From contig NZ_RPOC01000016.1 in assembly GCF_003946915.1 (NCBI RefSeq), positions 40,880 through 104,879 on the forward strand: a stretch of DNA of 64,000 bases, read 5' to 3'. Source of the stretch: Flavobacterium ustbae. Lineage in GTDB: Bacteria > Bacteroidota > Bacteroidia > Flavobacteriales > Flavobacteriaceae. How positions within the stretch are numbered: position 1 is the stretch's first letter; each line of letters opens with the position of its first letter. Under the pieces are notes generated by a model, which saw only the letters and a program-made list of their open reading frames with translations, made no database searches and was not told the origin of the DNA. The translations under genes and the position numbers were made by a program. Shown here in pieces: positions 1 through 9,333 of this stretch.

Positions 1-738
1 TGTCAGACACACGAAAGCATTAAAAGAGAAAATGAAAACCTTCATACTCTTGTAGATGCACAAGTTGACGGCATTATGATGTCGGTTACCGGCATATCAG
101 ATGAAAATGATAGTGCTTTCAGAAATGTATTAGAAAAAAATGTACCTCTAATATTTTTCGATAGAAGCAAACATATTGATGGCGTAAGCTCTGTTACTAT
201 TAATGACTTTAAAGGTGGTTACCTAGCTACGAAACACCTAATCGATGAAGGCTGCCGACATATTGCACATCTTTCTGGAGATCAGTCTTTAGACATTTTT
301 AAAAACAGGTTTTTGGGCTACAAACAAGCTTTATTAGACAACGGACTTGAATTTAACGAAGAATATGTTATTTACGTAAAAAGTAGTGTTGAAGCAGGAA
401 AAGAAGCTGCAACTGCATTACTTGCTTTACAGACTCCGCCAGACGCGATATTCTCTTCTAGTGATTTCGCCGCTCTAGGCGCAATTCAAGAACTTCAAAA
501 TAGAAACATCAGTATTCCTAATGAGTTTTGCGTAGCGGGTTTCAGTAACGAGCCTTTTACTAAATTCATGGAATTATCTATCACCTCTGTAGATCAGTCT
601 CCATTAGAAATGGGAAAAATGTCTGCTCGCGTTTTCTTAGAACAAGTAGACAAAACAGACACCATTAAAATCGAAAAAAAGGTTGTCCTTGCCCCAGAAT
701 TACACATCCGTAAATCTTCTACGAGAACTAATTTTTAG
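1..738 (+). CDS. LacI-family transcriptional regulator, 5' truncated by window edge
   Basis: The frame is open from base 1 and ends with TAG at 736-738, so about 245 C-terminal codons are visible and the N-terminal helix-turn-helix lies outside the window. What is seen is a periplasmic-binding-protein-like effector domain typical of LacI/GalR regulators, with the run QVDGIMMSV, a mid-domain stretch with SGDQSLDIFKNRFLGYKQAL and the closing SVDQSPLEMGKMSARVF. The gene is convergent with uxaA. The nearby uronate genes carry two palindromic LacI-type operators (9334-9347, 11121-11134), so it is probably the local repressor that releases DNA when a uronate or 2-keto-3-deoxygluconate binds; this link is inferred. 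An ATG at 76 is internal and is not the real start. Confidence 0.88.
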   Translation, partial: CQTHESIKRENENLHTLVDAQVDGIMMSVTGISDENDSAFRNVLEKNVPLIFFDRSKHIDGVSSVTINDFKGGYLATKHLIDEGCRHIAHLSGDQSLDIFKNRFLGYKQALLDNGLEFNEEYVIYVKSSVEAGKEAATALLALQTPPDAIFSSSDFAALGAIQELQNRNISIPNEFCVAGFSNEPFTKFMELSITSVDQSPLEMGKMSARVFLEQVDKTDTIKIEKKVVLAPELHIRKSSTRTNF

Positions 739-740
739 TT

Positions 741-990
741 TTAAACCATATAAGTGATATAAGTTCATTTTAAGCTTTCCTGCAAGGTTTCCAAAACCTT
801 GTAGGTATTTCCTTTTTTTATCAAAAACAAGTTTTCATTATTGTATTTTGCATTTTCTACCGCTGAGCGCAGGAGACCTACAAGGTTTTGAAAACCTTGC
901 AGGAAATCAATACTCTTTTTTTTTGCAAAAAAAAAATAAGTCCATCTAAAAATATCTTTTAAATGGACTTATATAACTTATATGGTTTAA
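741..990. repeat. Nested inverted-repeat spacer between convergent lacI and uxaA
   Basis: The outer arms 741-770 and 961-990 are inverted copies of each other with 28 of 30 bases matching. Inside them lies a second inverted pair, 779-806 and 875-903, each itself a near-palindrome built on CCTGCAAGGTTT and AAACCTTGCAGG. The whole spacer could fold into a long branched hairpin. It carries no gene. It probably serves as a two-way transcription stop, but its size exceeds a normal terminator. Confidence 0.8.
921..970 (-). terminator. Intrinsic terminator after uxaA (minus strand)
   Basis: Read on the minus strand, AAGTCCAT (963-970) pairs with ATGGACTT (938-945), followed by a run of about ten T. 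This sits 25 bases after the uxaA stop and closes the uronate gene cluster. Confidence 0.75.
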
Positions 991-994
991 TAAC

Positions 995-2617
995 CTACAA
1001 AGAAACTCCTCTTTTCCAAGGAATAAAATCATTTTGATTTAGAATCGCTGCTTTAGTTTTTACCGTACCACTAGCAATATCGATAATAGTTTCAAGCATT
1101 TCATCTGCCATTTCTTCGATAGACTTTTCACCTTTGATGATTCCACCAGTGTCAATATCGATAATATCAGACATTTTTGCTGCCAATTCTGAGTTAGAAG
1201 ATATTTTTACTACTGGCGCAATTGGATTTCCTGTTGGAGTTCCTAAACCTGTTGTAAACAATACCATATTAGCTCCAGAACCTACCATTGCAGTTGTACA
1301 CTCCACATCATTTCCTGGCGTACATAACAATGTTAATCCTGGCTCATTAATATACTCTCCGTAATCATAAACACCAGCAATTGGAGATGTTCCTCCTTTT
1401 TTAGCGGCTCCTGCAGATTTCATAGCGTCCGTAATCAAACCGTCTTTAATGTTACCCGGAGACGGATTCATATCAAATCCTGAACCAGCATCAACAACTG
1501 TTTTTTCGTACCATTTCATTAAATCTAAGAAACGTTTTCCGTCTTCGTCATCCACACAACGGTTTACTAATTCTTGCTCTACTCCACATAATTCTGGGAA
1601 CTCAGAAAGAATTGTCGTTCCTCCTAATGCTGCCAACTTATCAGACAACACTCCTAAAGTTGGGTTTGCAGAAATTCCAGAGAATCCATCAGATCCACCG
1701 CACTCTAAACCAATTCTAAGCTTAGATAACGGAGCTGGTTGTCTTTGGATATCATTTGCTTTTTTAATTGCTTCGAAAGTATCTTTTACCACACTACTCA
1801 ACATCGTTTCAATAGTCCCAATAGACTGCTGATCGTAGATTAAAACAGGTTTTTTACTGTCTGGATTAATCGCATCTAAAGCTTCTTTGAAAATTGAAAT
1901 CTGAAGATTTTGACATCCTAAACTCAATACAGTTGCTCCAGCTACGTTTGGATTGTTTACATAACCTGCTAAAAGCTTAGCCAAACTATGAGAATCCTGA
2001 CGAATTCCACCACAGCCACCTTGGTGCGTAATGAATTTAACTTCGATGTTATTAAACAAGTTAGCATCGTTTGAAGCTTCCTGATTTCCTGCTCCACCCG
2101 TTTCTGATTTTACTAAAGAACGCAACAATAACTGATAATCGTTCTCTTTAGGTTTCATCAACTCTTTTTCAAAAATATCTTTTAAGATTTCGATGTTTCT
2201 GTTTTCACAAAAAACTAATGGAAAAAACAACCACACATTTTCTGTTCCAACCTGCCCATCTTCTCTATGATAGCCCTGCCACGTTCTATCTTTCCATTTA
2301 TCTACATTTGGAGCAGTCCAGCCAATCGTTTCAGTTTTACCTGTAACTTTATCACTCTCGTGTTTTACGTTTGCAGTAGAAAGCAATCCTCCTTTTTCGA
2401 TTCTTGCACTTGCTTTTCCGACCAAAACACCATACATAATGATTCTGTCTCCTACATTAAAAGGAACCATTGCAATCTTATGTTTCATTTTCACATCAGA
2501 CTCAACAGCAATTGATTGTCCTTCAAAATCAATCACTTCGCCAGCTGACAGATTTACCAAAGCCACCGCTACATTATCTGTAGGATGTACTTTTATTAAT
2601 TTTTTCTGCGTTGCCAT
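995..2617 (-). CDS. uxaA: Altronate dehydratase
   Basis: 540 codons. It converts D-altronate to 2-keto-3-deoxygluconate in the cytoplasm, the third step of galacturonate breakdown. The N-terminal about 95 residues form the SAF domain (HPTDNVAVALVNL), followed by the large UxaA-type catalytic part with HQGGCGG, LGCQN, GGSDGFSGISANPTLG and TGLGTPTGNPIAPVVK, all typical of the iron-dependent UxaA/GarD dehydratases. The length is slightly above that of the enterobacterial enzyme. It is the last gene of the minus-strand uronate cluster, separated from uxaB by 216 bases that contain a palindromic repeat, so it may have some independent expression. Confidence 0.95.
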   Translation of the reverse strand: MATQKKLIKVHPTDNVAVALVNLSAGEVIDFEGQSIAVESDVKMKHKIAMVPFNVGDRIIMYGVLVGKASARIEKGGLLSTANVKHESDKVTGKTETIGWTAPNVDKWKDRTWQGYHREDGQVGTENVWLFFPLVFCENRNIEILKDIFEKELMKPKENDYQLLLRSLVKSETGGAGNQEASNDANLFNNIEVKFITHQGGCGGIRQDSHSLAKLLAGYVNNPNVAGATVLSLGCQNLQISIFKEALDAINPDSKKPVLIYDQQSIGTIETMLSSVVKDTFEAIKKANDIQRQPAPLSKLRIGLECGGSDGFSGISANPTLGVLSDKLAALGGTTILSEFPELCGVEQELVNRCVDDEDGKRFLDLMKWYEKTVVDAGSGFDMNPSPGNIKDGLITDAMKSAGAAKKGGTSPIAGVYDYGEYINEPGLTLLCTPGNDVECTTAMVGSGANMVLFTTGLGTPTGNPIAPVVKISSNSELAAKMSDIIDIDTGGIIKGEKSIEEMADEMLETIIDIASGTVKTKAAILNQNDFIPWKRGVSL

Positions 2618-2768
2618 AATTAACCTTTGTTCTTTGTTCTTTTTGTTTTTCTTTTATTTTCAAGCAATTGAGTATAATTCTTTTTTTCTCAATTTTACTC
2701 ACAATCTTATTTAAATCTGCTTTGATCTGTGTGAATCTGCGTGAAAAAATCGATTCGTATTTCACGCT

Positions 2769-2784
2769 CCCGATAGCTATCGGG
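2769..2784. repeat. 16-bp perfect palindrome CCCGATAGCTATCGGG, copy 1
   Basis: This perfect palindrome occurs at three places in the window (2769-2784, 6218-6233, 30891-30906), always between genes. Here it lies in the uxaA-uxaB spacer. It is a dispersed repeat or a site for an unknown DNA-binding protein; the sequence alone does not decide. Confidence 0.85.
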
Positions 2785-2833
2785 ATTAAAAGATTTCAGC
2801 AGATCAAATTAGATTTTAATTCTTAGATCCTAT

Positions 2834-4279
2834 TTATTTTATTCTTTCTTGAAATTTAGCAAAACCAGCTTCAATTCCGTTTGAATCGATTTCTTCTAAA
2901 GCAATTGTGATTGCTCTTGTAAGACCTGGAATTTCTGTTAAATCTTCATCCCAGAAAGATTTGTTTTGTAATGTTAAACGAGCGATTTTCTCGTAATCAT
3001 CAGATTTCCAAAGTCCGCTAAAGAAAGCTACTATATCTTCACCATCTTTAACCGGCAATTCCTGTCCGTTCCATGTTCCTTTATAGAAACGAATTAAACT
3101 CGCTAATGAGAAAGTTAAATTAACAGGCAATTTTTTGTTAGTATTATAATATCCTAATAAACTAGGTAAAACTCTTACTTTGAATTTCGAGATAGAATTT
3201 AATGCAATATCAGCAAGTGCGTGTTTGATAAATGGATTTTTAAATCGATCCATCACTTCCTCACAATAGGCAGTAATTTCATTTTTATCCATATCAAGAG
3301 TTTCACTAATTTCACCAATAACGCTATTTACAAATTTTCCTGTAAAATCTCCGTTAACTGTTTCCATCACTAATTTGTTGCCATATAAAAGTGAAAAAGG
3401 AACCATTGCCGTGTGAGAACCATTTAAAATACGAACTTTAATCATTTTAAAAGGACGTATATCATCAACGATTTTCACATTCAAATCTGTTTTATCAAAA
3501 GGTAATTTTGCTTTTAAATCATCTCCACCTTCAATAGCCCAAAGGAAAAAAGGTTCAGCAGCAACAATTAAATTGTCCTGATAATCTAATTTACTATTGT
3601 ATTCTTCAATTTCAGCTCTTGGGTATCCAGGAACAATTCTGTCAACCAAAGTACTGTGATAGGTACAAGCATCAGATACCCAAGTTTTAAATGCATCTTC
3701 TAATTTCCATAAATCAACATATTGTAAAATATATTTTTTAAGCGTCTCAGAGTTATAATCAATTAATTCACAAGGAATTATTGTAACTCCTTTAGAGGCA
3801 TTACCATTAAAATGTTTAAATCTTTCATATAATAAAACCGTCAGCTTTGCAGGAAATGACACGGGTGGCTGCATGTCTGGAGTATCACTCGCAATGAATT
3901 CAATTCCAGCTTCAGTAGTATTAGAAACAATAAACTGAAGTTCTTCTTCTTTAGCCAAAGCCAAATAATTTGCAAATTCAGTATAAGGGTTTACAGTTTT
4001 TACAATATTAGAAATTAACTCAATATTTTGTATTTTTTCGCCTTTTTTGATTCCGTTCATAAACAAAGTATACAAACCGTCCTGCTCATTAATCAGGTTT
4101 ACCATACCATCCTTCAAAGGCTGAACTATTGCAATACCGGCATTAAAATCAACTTCAGTATTTAGTTTGTGAAAAGCGTAATCTACAAAAGCTCTTAAAA
4201 AGTTCCCTTCTCCAAACTGAACTACTTTAATTGGCTGTAACTTTTCTAATCCTGTATTTATTCTATTTAATTTTTTCAT
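2834..4279 (-). CDS. uxaB: Tagaturonate reductase (altronate oxidoreductase)
   Basis: 481 codons, the usual UxaB length. It reduces D-tagaturonate to D-altronate with NADH and belongs to the mannitol dehydrogenase family. The N-terminal nucleotide-binding part shows VVQFGEGNFLRAFVDYAFHK. The C-terminal mannitol-dehydrogenase domain shows the signature VRILNGSHTAMVPFS, whose Lys/Asn/His region forms the family's catalytic site. It lies between uxaA and eda. A hairpin terminator follows eda at 4454-4495, and about 170 bases precede uxaB, so a separate uxaB promoter is likely. A weak match to the LacI operator (9 of 14, 4363-4376) lies in that spacer. Confidence 0.95.
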   Translation of the reverse strand: MKKLNRINTGLEKLQPIKVVQFGEGNFLRAFVDYAFHKLNTEVDFNAGIAIVQPLKDGMVNLINEQDGLYTLFMNGIKKGEKIQNIELISNIVKTVNPYTEFANYLALAKEEELQFIVSNTTEAGIEFIASDTPDMQPPVSFPAKLTVLLYERFKHFNGNASKGVTIIPCELIDYNSETLKKYILQYVDLWKLEDAFKTWVSDACTYHSTLVDRIVPGYPRAEIEEYNSKLDYQDNLIVAAEPFFLWAIEGGDDLKAKLPFDKTDLNVKIVDDIRPFKMIKVRILNGSHTAMVPFSLLYGNKLVMETVNGDFTGKFVNSVIGEISETLDMDKNEITAYCEEVMDRFKNPFIKHALADIALNSISKFKVRVLPSLLGYYNTNKKLPVNLTFSLASLIRFYKGTWNGQELPVKDGEDIVAFFSGLWKSDDYEKIARLTLQNKSFWDEDLTEIPGLTRAITIALEEIDSNGIEAGFAKFQERIK

Positions 4280-4453
4280 TTTAAATTTTCTTTAAAGTGT
4301 TTTAAATAACCATTAAAAACCTTATTCCTTTATTTCTGCCTTTAAAATTGTAAATGAAACATTACACTCGATTGGGTAAAATAAAGTCTGCTGTGAGGAA
4401 TGGCCGACCAAATTTTTCAAGCGTAATGCTCAATTACAATCTCTAAAAATCTA

Positions 4454-4495
4454 AAAAAAACTTATAAAATAAGGAGTTGGCATGATTACTCCTTA
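4454..4495 (-). terminator. Probable terminator after eda (minus strand)
   Basis: On the minus strand TAAGGAGT (4488-4495) pairs with ACTCCTTA (4470-4477), followed by a T-rich stretch. It would end the kduI-kduD-uxaC-kdgK-eda transcript or allow partial read-through into uxaB and uxaA. Confidence 0.6.
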
Positions 4496-4498
4496 ATC

Positions 4499-5167
4499 TT
4501 ATTTTCTAATGTCTTTTATAATGTCAAGAACCTGTTTCACTTTTACAGTAAGTCCTTCGAAATCTTGATTGTCTAATATATCTTTTGAGATTAACTGCGA
4601 ACCTAAACCAACGCAAGTCGCACCGGCATTTAGCCAAGAACTCAAACTTTCAACCGTTGGATAAACACCTCCTGTAGGCATAATGTTTGTCCATGGGCAA
4701 GGTCCTTTTATTGCTTTGATAAATTCTGGCCCATAGATATCAGCAGGAAATAATTTTACAATTTCGCAGCCTAATTCTTCCGCTCTTGCAATCTCTGTCA
4801 AAGTTCCGCAGCCTGGTGACCAAAGCACTTTTCTGCGGTTACAAGCTATAGCTATATCTTCTCTAAAAACGGGCGTTACAATAAAATTCGCCCCTAAACT
4901 CATGTACAATGAAGCCGAAGCTGCATCTGTAACAGAACCTACACCTAGAATCATTCCCGGAAGTTCTGCTAAAGCATATTTATTTAAAGCTCCAAAAACT
5001 TCATGTGCAAAATCACCACGACTTGTAAATTCCATTAATCGGGCTCCTCCGTCATAACAGGCTTTTAAAACTTTCTTACTTAATTCGATATCCGAATGAA
5101 AAAATAGCGGAACCATTCCGTTCTCTTTCATTTGAGATGCCACTTCAATTCTTGAATATTTTGCCAT
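4499..5167 (-). CDS. eda: KDPG / KHG aldolase
   Basis: 222 codons. It cleaves 2-keto-3-deoxy-6-phosphogluconate to pyruvate and glyceraldehyde 3-phosphate. The class I aldolase (TIM barrel) Schiff-base lysine is K138 in VKLFPA, and the barrel glutamate is probably E46 in MEFTSRG. GVGSV and MPTGGV mark the phosphate-binding end. It follows kdgK by 10 bases, matching the order of reactions (kinase then aldolase), and is followed by a hairpin terminator. The start ATG at 5165-5167 fits the family's N-terminus. Confidence 0.94.
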   Translation of the reverse strand: MAKYSRIEVASQMKENGMVPLFFHSDIELSKKVLKACYDGGARLMEFTSRGDFAHEVFGALNKYALAELPGMILGVGSVTDAASASLYMSLGANFIVTPVFREDIAIACNRRKVLWSPGCGTLTEIARAEELGCEIVKLFPADIYGPEFIKAIKGPCPWTNIMPTGGVYPTVESLSSWLNAGATCVGLGSQLISKDILDNQDFEGLTVKVKQVLDIIKDIRK

Positions 5168-5177
5168 TTCTATTTTA

Positions 5178-6197
5178 TTATCTTGATACTAATGCAGAAC
5201 CATCACCATCAATCATATTCTCCACTTCTTTTAAGGAAACCAAGTTGTAATCTCCAGCAATTGTATGTTTTAAACAACAAGCTGCAACTGCAAAATCTAA
5301 TGCTCTTTGGTTATTGTTATATTCTAATAATCCATAGATTAATCCGCCCATGAAAGCATCACCACTTCCTACGCGATCTACAACTGGAGTAACTTCTTTA
5401 ACAGCAGCGCTATGAATTGCTTTTCCGTCGTATAAAATTCCGCCGATTCTTTGGTGCGAAGCACTTACAGAATAACGAAGCGTTGTTGCAGCAATCTTCA
5501 AATTCGGAATTAATTGAAACAATTTATCATATAACGCAGGAAGCGTTTTTTCATCCTGATAATTCGGATTCACTTTTGGAATTCCAAGCATGAAATAAGC
5601 TGTATCAATATCTCCTAAAATCACATTACTGTATTGCAGCATTTCTGGCATTACATCGCTTGGCGTTTTGCCATACTGCCACAATTTTGATCTGTAATTT
5701 AAGTCACAAGAAATTTTAATTCCTTTTTTGTGAGCGATTTTAATCGCTTCTAAACAAGCTTCTGCAGCACTTTGAGAAATTGCTGGCGTAATACCACTCC
5801 AGTGAAACCATTCTGCTCCTTCTAAAACTGTTTCCCAGTCAACTTGTCCTTTTTGAATAGTCGACATAGCGCTATGAGCACGATCGTAAACCACATTGCT
5901 TCCTCGTGTTCCCGCGCCAGTTTCTAAGAAATAAATTCCTAAACGTTCTCCGCCGTAAACAATGTTTTTCGACTCCACGTTCATTTTTCTCATTTCTTTT
6001 AATGCCGAAAAACCAATTTCATTTTCTGGCAGTCTGGTAACAAACTCAGCATTTACTCCGTAATTTGCCAACGAAACACAAACATTAAATTCACCGCCTC
6101 CGTATGTAGCACCAAATGCTGTAGACTGCGAAAAACGTAAATGTCTCTCTGTCGAAAGACGAAGCATGATTTCTCCAAATGCAACTACTCTACTCAT
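5178..6197 (-). CDS. kdgK: 2-keto-3-deoxygluconate kinase (PfkB family)
   Basis: 339 codons. It phosphorylates 2-keto-3-deoxygluconate with ATP to give the substrate of the aldolase encoded next. PfkB/ribokinase features are seen: YGGGEFNVCVSLANYG near residue 32 for sugar binding, and the C-terminal active-site run DRVGSGDAFMGGLIYG with catalytic base D280 (GSGD in place of the more common GAGD). It lies 10 bases upstream of eda and 63 bases downstream of uxaC; that spacer contains the CCCGATAGCTATCGGG palindrome. A general sugar kinase is the alternative, but the context makes KdgK nearly certain. Confidence 0.93.
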   Translation of the reverse strand: MSRVVAFGEIMLRLSTERHLRFSQSTAFGATYGGGEFNVCVSLANYGVNAEFVTRLPENEIGFSALKEMRKMNVESKNIVYGGERLGIYFLETGAGTRGSNVVYDRAHSAMSTIQKGQVDWETVLEGAEWFHWSGITPAISQSAAEACLEAIKIAHKKGIKISCDLNYRSKLWQYGKTPSDVMPEMLQYSNVILGDIDTAYFMLGIPKVNPNYQDEKTLPALYDKLFQLIPNLKIAATTLRYSVSASHQRIGGILYDGKAIHSAAVKEVTPVVDRVGSGDAFMGGLIYGLLEYNNNQRALDFAVAACCLKHTIAGDYNLVSLKEVENMIDGDGSALVSR

Positions 6198-6217
6198 GTT
6201 ATATTTATTTTGTCACT

Positions 6218-6233
6218 CCCGATAGCTATCGGG
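6218..6233. repeat. 16-bp perfect palindrome CCCGATAGCTATCGGG, copy 2
   Basis: The second copy of the dispersed palindrome lies inside the uxaC-kdgK operon spacer, where it would fold in the mRNA as an 8-bp stem with no loop or be read as a DNA site. Confidence 0.85.
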
Positions 6234-6260
6234 ATTGCGAACTTTGCGGTTAAACTTTAA

Positions 6261-7661
6261 TTAAAATTTAAAATACTCTTTTGCGTTATTGTATGAGATG
6301 TCAGAAACTAATTTTCCGATCCATTCCATATCGTTTGGCAATTCTCCTCTTTTGATTTCGTCTCCCAAAAGATTACATAAAATACGTCTGAAATATTCGT
6401 GTCTTGGGAACGATAAGAAACTTCTAGAATCTGTCAACATCCCAACAAAACAGCTGATTAACCCCATGTTAGACAAAGCATTCAATTGTTTTGTCATTCC
6501 ATCTTTTTGATCTAAGAACCACCATCCTGAACCAAATTGTACTTTTCCACGAACGCTTCCGTCATTGAAATTTCCGATCATCGTTGCCATAACTTCGTTA
6601 TCAGCAGGATTTAAGTTGTAAATGATCGTTTTAGTCAATTTATCTTTACTATCTAAAGCATTTAAGAAAGCAGATAATTTTTGAGCTTGTGGAAAATCTC
6701 CAATAGAATCCCATCCTGTATCTGGACCTAAGATTCTGTGCATACGAGCATTGTTGTTACGCAATGCACCTAAGTGAAACTGCTGTACCCATCCAAACTC
6801 ATGATAGGTTTCTGATAAGAAAACTAAAATAGCGCTATGGAATTTTAGAACTTCTTCTGGAGACAGTTCGCCGTTTTCTCTTTTCTTTTTGAAAATAGCA
6901 TTGACTTCACTTTCTGTAAAGTTTTCAAAATCAATTTGATTTAAACCGTGATCACTTAATTTACATCCGTTTGCGTTAAAGAATTCGATTCTTTTTCTCA
7001 AAGCAGACTGCAAATCAGCGTACGTGTTAATTGCAACTCCGGACACATCCCCTAATGTGTCCAGATATGCATTATATCCATCATTAGCAATTAAGATGGC
7101 TTTATCAGGTCTGAAAGCCGTACTCATCTTGATTCCAGTCGAATTGTTTGCGAATTTCTGGTGAAATTCTAATGTATCGATTGGATCTTCTGTCGTACAA
7201 ACCAGTTCAGCGTTTACTTTTTTAAGCAGGTTTTGTGTGCTATACGCTGGAGAATTTACTTTTTCTGAAGTTTCTAAATAAATTTTCTCAGCTGACTTTT
7301 CATTCAATAAATCATAAATATCAAAATAACGAGCCAATTCTAAATGTGTCCAGTGGTATAACGGATTACGCATCGTGTACGGAACTGTTTTTCCCCAGTT
7401 TAAGAATTTATCTTTATCTGAACCGTTTCCTGTTACAAACTGCTCGTTGATTCCCAATGTACGCATTGCACGCCATTTGTAGTGGTCACCGTTAATCCAA
7501 ACCTGAGTGATATTATCAAAGATTTTATCTTCGGCAATAAACTGCGGATTTAAGTGATTATGGTAATCAATAATTGGCTGATTTTTAGAGTAATTGTGAT
7601 ACAACTCTTCAGCATATTTATTTTCTAATAAAAAATTATCGTTGATGAAAGTCTGGCTCAT
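6261..7661 (-). CDS. uxaC: Uronate (glucuronate/galacturonate) isomerase
   Basis: 466 codons, close to the usual 470. It isomerises D-galacturonate to tagaturonate and D-glucuronate to fructuronate, the entry step of the pathway. It belongs to the amidohydrolase-like TIM-barrel family: YHNHLNPQFIAEDKIFDN provides the N-terminal metal-binding histidines, and ITQVWINGDHYKWRAMR, AFRPDK, HLGALRNNN and PRHEYFRRILCNLLG are family blocks. It follows kduD by 24 bases. The gene product would feed UxaB directly. Confidence 0.96.
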   Translation of the reverse strand: MSQTFINDNFLLENKYAEELYHNYSKNQPIIDYHNHLNPQFIAEDKIFDNITQVWINGDHYKWRAMRTLGINEQFVTGNGSDKDKFLNWGKTVPYTMRNPLYHWTHLELARYFDIYDLLNEKSAEKIYLETSEKVNSPAYSTQNLLKKVNAELVCTTEDPIDTLEFHQKFANNSTGIKMSTAFRPDKAILIANDGYNAYLDTLGDVSGVAINTYADLQSALRKRIEFFNANGCKLSDHGLNQIDFENFTESEVNAIFKKKRENGELSPEEVLKFHSAILVFLSETYHEFGWVQQFHLGALRNNNARMHRILGPDTGWDSIGDFPQAQKLSAFLNALDSKDKLTKTIIYNLNPADNEVMATMIGNFNDGSVRGKVQFGSGWWFLDQKDGMTKQLNALSNMGLISCFVGMLTDSRSFLSFPRHEYFRRILCNLLGDEIKRGELPNDMEWIGKLVSDISYNNAKEYFKF

Positions 7662-7685
7662 GTCTTTTAAAATAAAATTTGAAAA

Positions 7686-8477
7686 TTATTCTTCGTTTGA
7701 AGGTTTTCCGATTGTCGCAAGGATTCCTCCGTCAACATACAAAATGTGACCGTTTACAAAATCGCTTGCTTTAGATGATAAAAATATCGCTGCTCCGGCT
7801 AAATCGCTTGGATCTCCCCATTTTGCAGCTGGCGTTCTGCTAATAATAAAATCATTAAAAGGATGCCCGTCTACACGAATTGGCTTTGTCTGCTCAGTAG
7901 CAAAATAACCAGGTCCGATTCCGTTGATTTGAACGTTGTATTTTGCCCATTCTGTCGCCATGTTTTTAGTCAGCATTTTTAAGCCTCCTTTTGCAGCAGC
8001 ATAAGCAGAAACTGTATTTCTTCCCAATTCACTCATCATAGAGCAAATGTTGATGATTTTTCCTTGTCTTCTTGCAATCATTCCTTTTGCAACGTGCTTA
8101 GAAACAATAAACGGACTTACTAAATCAATATCAACCACTTCTCTGAAATCTGAAACCTCCATATCCAACAATGGAATTCTTTTAATAATTCCGGCGTTAT
8201 TGATCAAGATATCGATTGATCCAACTTCACTTTCAATTTTCTGAACCGCTGTTTTCACTTCTTGCTCTTCAGTTACATTAAATTTGTAACCAACTGCATT
8301 AATGCCTTCACTTTTTAATTCCGCTACAGCGTTATCAATTTTTTCTTGAGAAGAATTTCCGTTTACTACAATCGTAGCTCCGGCTTGACCTAATCCTTTT
8401 GCCATTGCCATTCCAAGTCCGTGTGTAGAACCTGTGATAAGGGCAACTTTTCCTTTTATATCAAATAAATTTGTCAT
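7686..8477 (-). CDS. kduD: 2-dehydro-3-deoxy-D-gluconate 5-dehydrogenase (SDR)
   Basis: 263 codons. It is a short-chain dehydrogenase/reductase that interconverts 2,5-diketo-3-deoxygluconate and 2-keto-3-deoxygluconate. The Rossmann motif TGSTHGLG is at about 15-22, NNAG at 93-96, and the catalytic triad S146, Y159, K163 sits in ICSMMS and YAAAKGG. The start lies 3 bases after the kduI stop, so the two are translationally close and work in sequence on unsaturated uronates released from pectin or similar polysaccharides. Confidence 0.94.
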   Translation of the reverse strand: MTNLFDIKGKVALITGSTHGLGMAMAKGLGQAGATIVVNGNSSQEKIDNAVAELKSEGINAVGYKFNVTEEQEVKTAVQKIESEVGSIDILINNAGIIKRIPLLDMEVSDFREVVDIDLVSPFIVSKHVAKGMIARRQGKIINICSMMSELGRNTVSAYAAAKGGLKMLTKNMATEWAKYNVQINGIGPGYFATEQTKPIRVDGHPFNDFIISRTPAAKWGDPSDLAGAAIFLSSKASDFVNGHILYVDGGILATIGKPSNEE

Positions 8478-8480
8478 TTC

Positions 8481-9320
8481 TTATCTTAAATCAGTGATTT
8501 TACAAACATCCATATCTCCATAATCTAAATTTTCACCCGCCATTCCCCAGATAAAAGTATAATTGCTGGTTCCTGAACCCGAGTGAATTGACCAAGGCGG
8601 AGAAATTACTGCCTGATGATTGTTCATCCAGATATGTCTTGTTTCTTGCGGTTGTCCCATAAAGTGGCAAACTGCCTGATCTTGCGGAATATCTAAGTAA
8701 AAATACACTTCCATTCTACGATCGTGAACGTGCGCTGGCATTGTATTCCAAACACTTCCTGGTTTCAATTCTGTCATTCCCATTTGCAATTGGCAAGTTG
8801 TCACCACACTTCCAATAATCATTTGGTTTACAGTTCGGTGGTTTGCTGTTTCCATTGTTCCTAACTGTAATTTATTCGCTTCAACTAAACTTACTTTCTT
8901 AGTTGGATAAGTGGTGTGCGCTGGTGCAGAATTTAAATAGAATTTAGCAGGATTGTTTTTGTCATCACTTTTAAAAACAACTTCTTTATTTCCAGCTCCG
9001 ATGTACAAAGCATCTTTAAAACCCAACTCATACGTTGTTCCTTCAACCACAACAGAACCGCTTCCACCAACATTGATGATGCCTAATTCTCTTCTTTCCA
9101 AAAAATAAGGTGCCTTTAGCGGATCTATAGTTTCTAAAGTTAAATCGCCTTTAACAGGAACTGCAGAACCTGCAATGTATCTGTCGTAATGCGAGTAAAC
9201 CAATACTACTTCATCCTCCTGCATTAAGTCATCAATCAGGAATTCTTCTCTCAATTGCTGCGTATCATATTTTTTAACAGCTTCTGGGCTTGACGCGTAT
9301 CTTGAACTATATTTTGTCAT
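8481..9320 (-). CDS. kduI: 5-dehydro-4-deoxy-D-glucuronate isomerase
   Basis: 279 codons, one more than the E. coli enzyme. It converts 5-keto-4-deoxyuronate to 2,5-diketo-3-deoxygluconate. It is a cupin with the zinc ligands visible as H197 and H199 (PAHVHD), E204 (RRMEVYFYL) and H246 (PPWSIHSGSG). It is the first gene of the kduI-kduD-uxaC-kdgK-eda run. Its promoter carries a palindromic operator directly abutting the -7 box, 14-27 bases before the start codon, so repression by a LacI-family protein is expected. Confidence 0.96.
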   Translation of the reverse strand: MTKYSSRYASSPEAVKKYDTQQLREEFLIDDLMQEDEVVLVYSHYDRYIAGSAVPVKGDLTLETIDPLKAPYFLERRELGIINVGGSGSVVVEGTTYELGFKDALYIGAGNKEVVFKSDDKNNPAKFYLNSAPAHTTYPTKKVSLVEANKLQLGTMETANHRTVNQMIIGSVVTTCQLQMGMTELKPGSVWNTMPAHVHDRRMEVYFYLDIPQDQAVCHFMGQPQETRHIWMNNHQAVISPPWSIHSGSGTSNYTFIWGMAGENLDYGDMDVCKITDLR

Positions 9321-9333
9321 AATTTTAAATTAA

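Noticed and set aside
4363..4376. Third LacI operator before uxaB
   Set aside because: Only 9 of 14 positions match and the symmetry is poor, so it is mentioned but not listed as a site.
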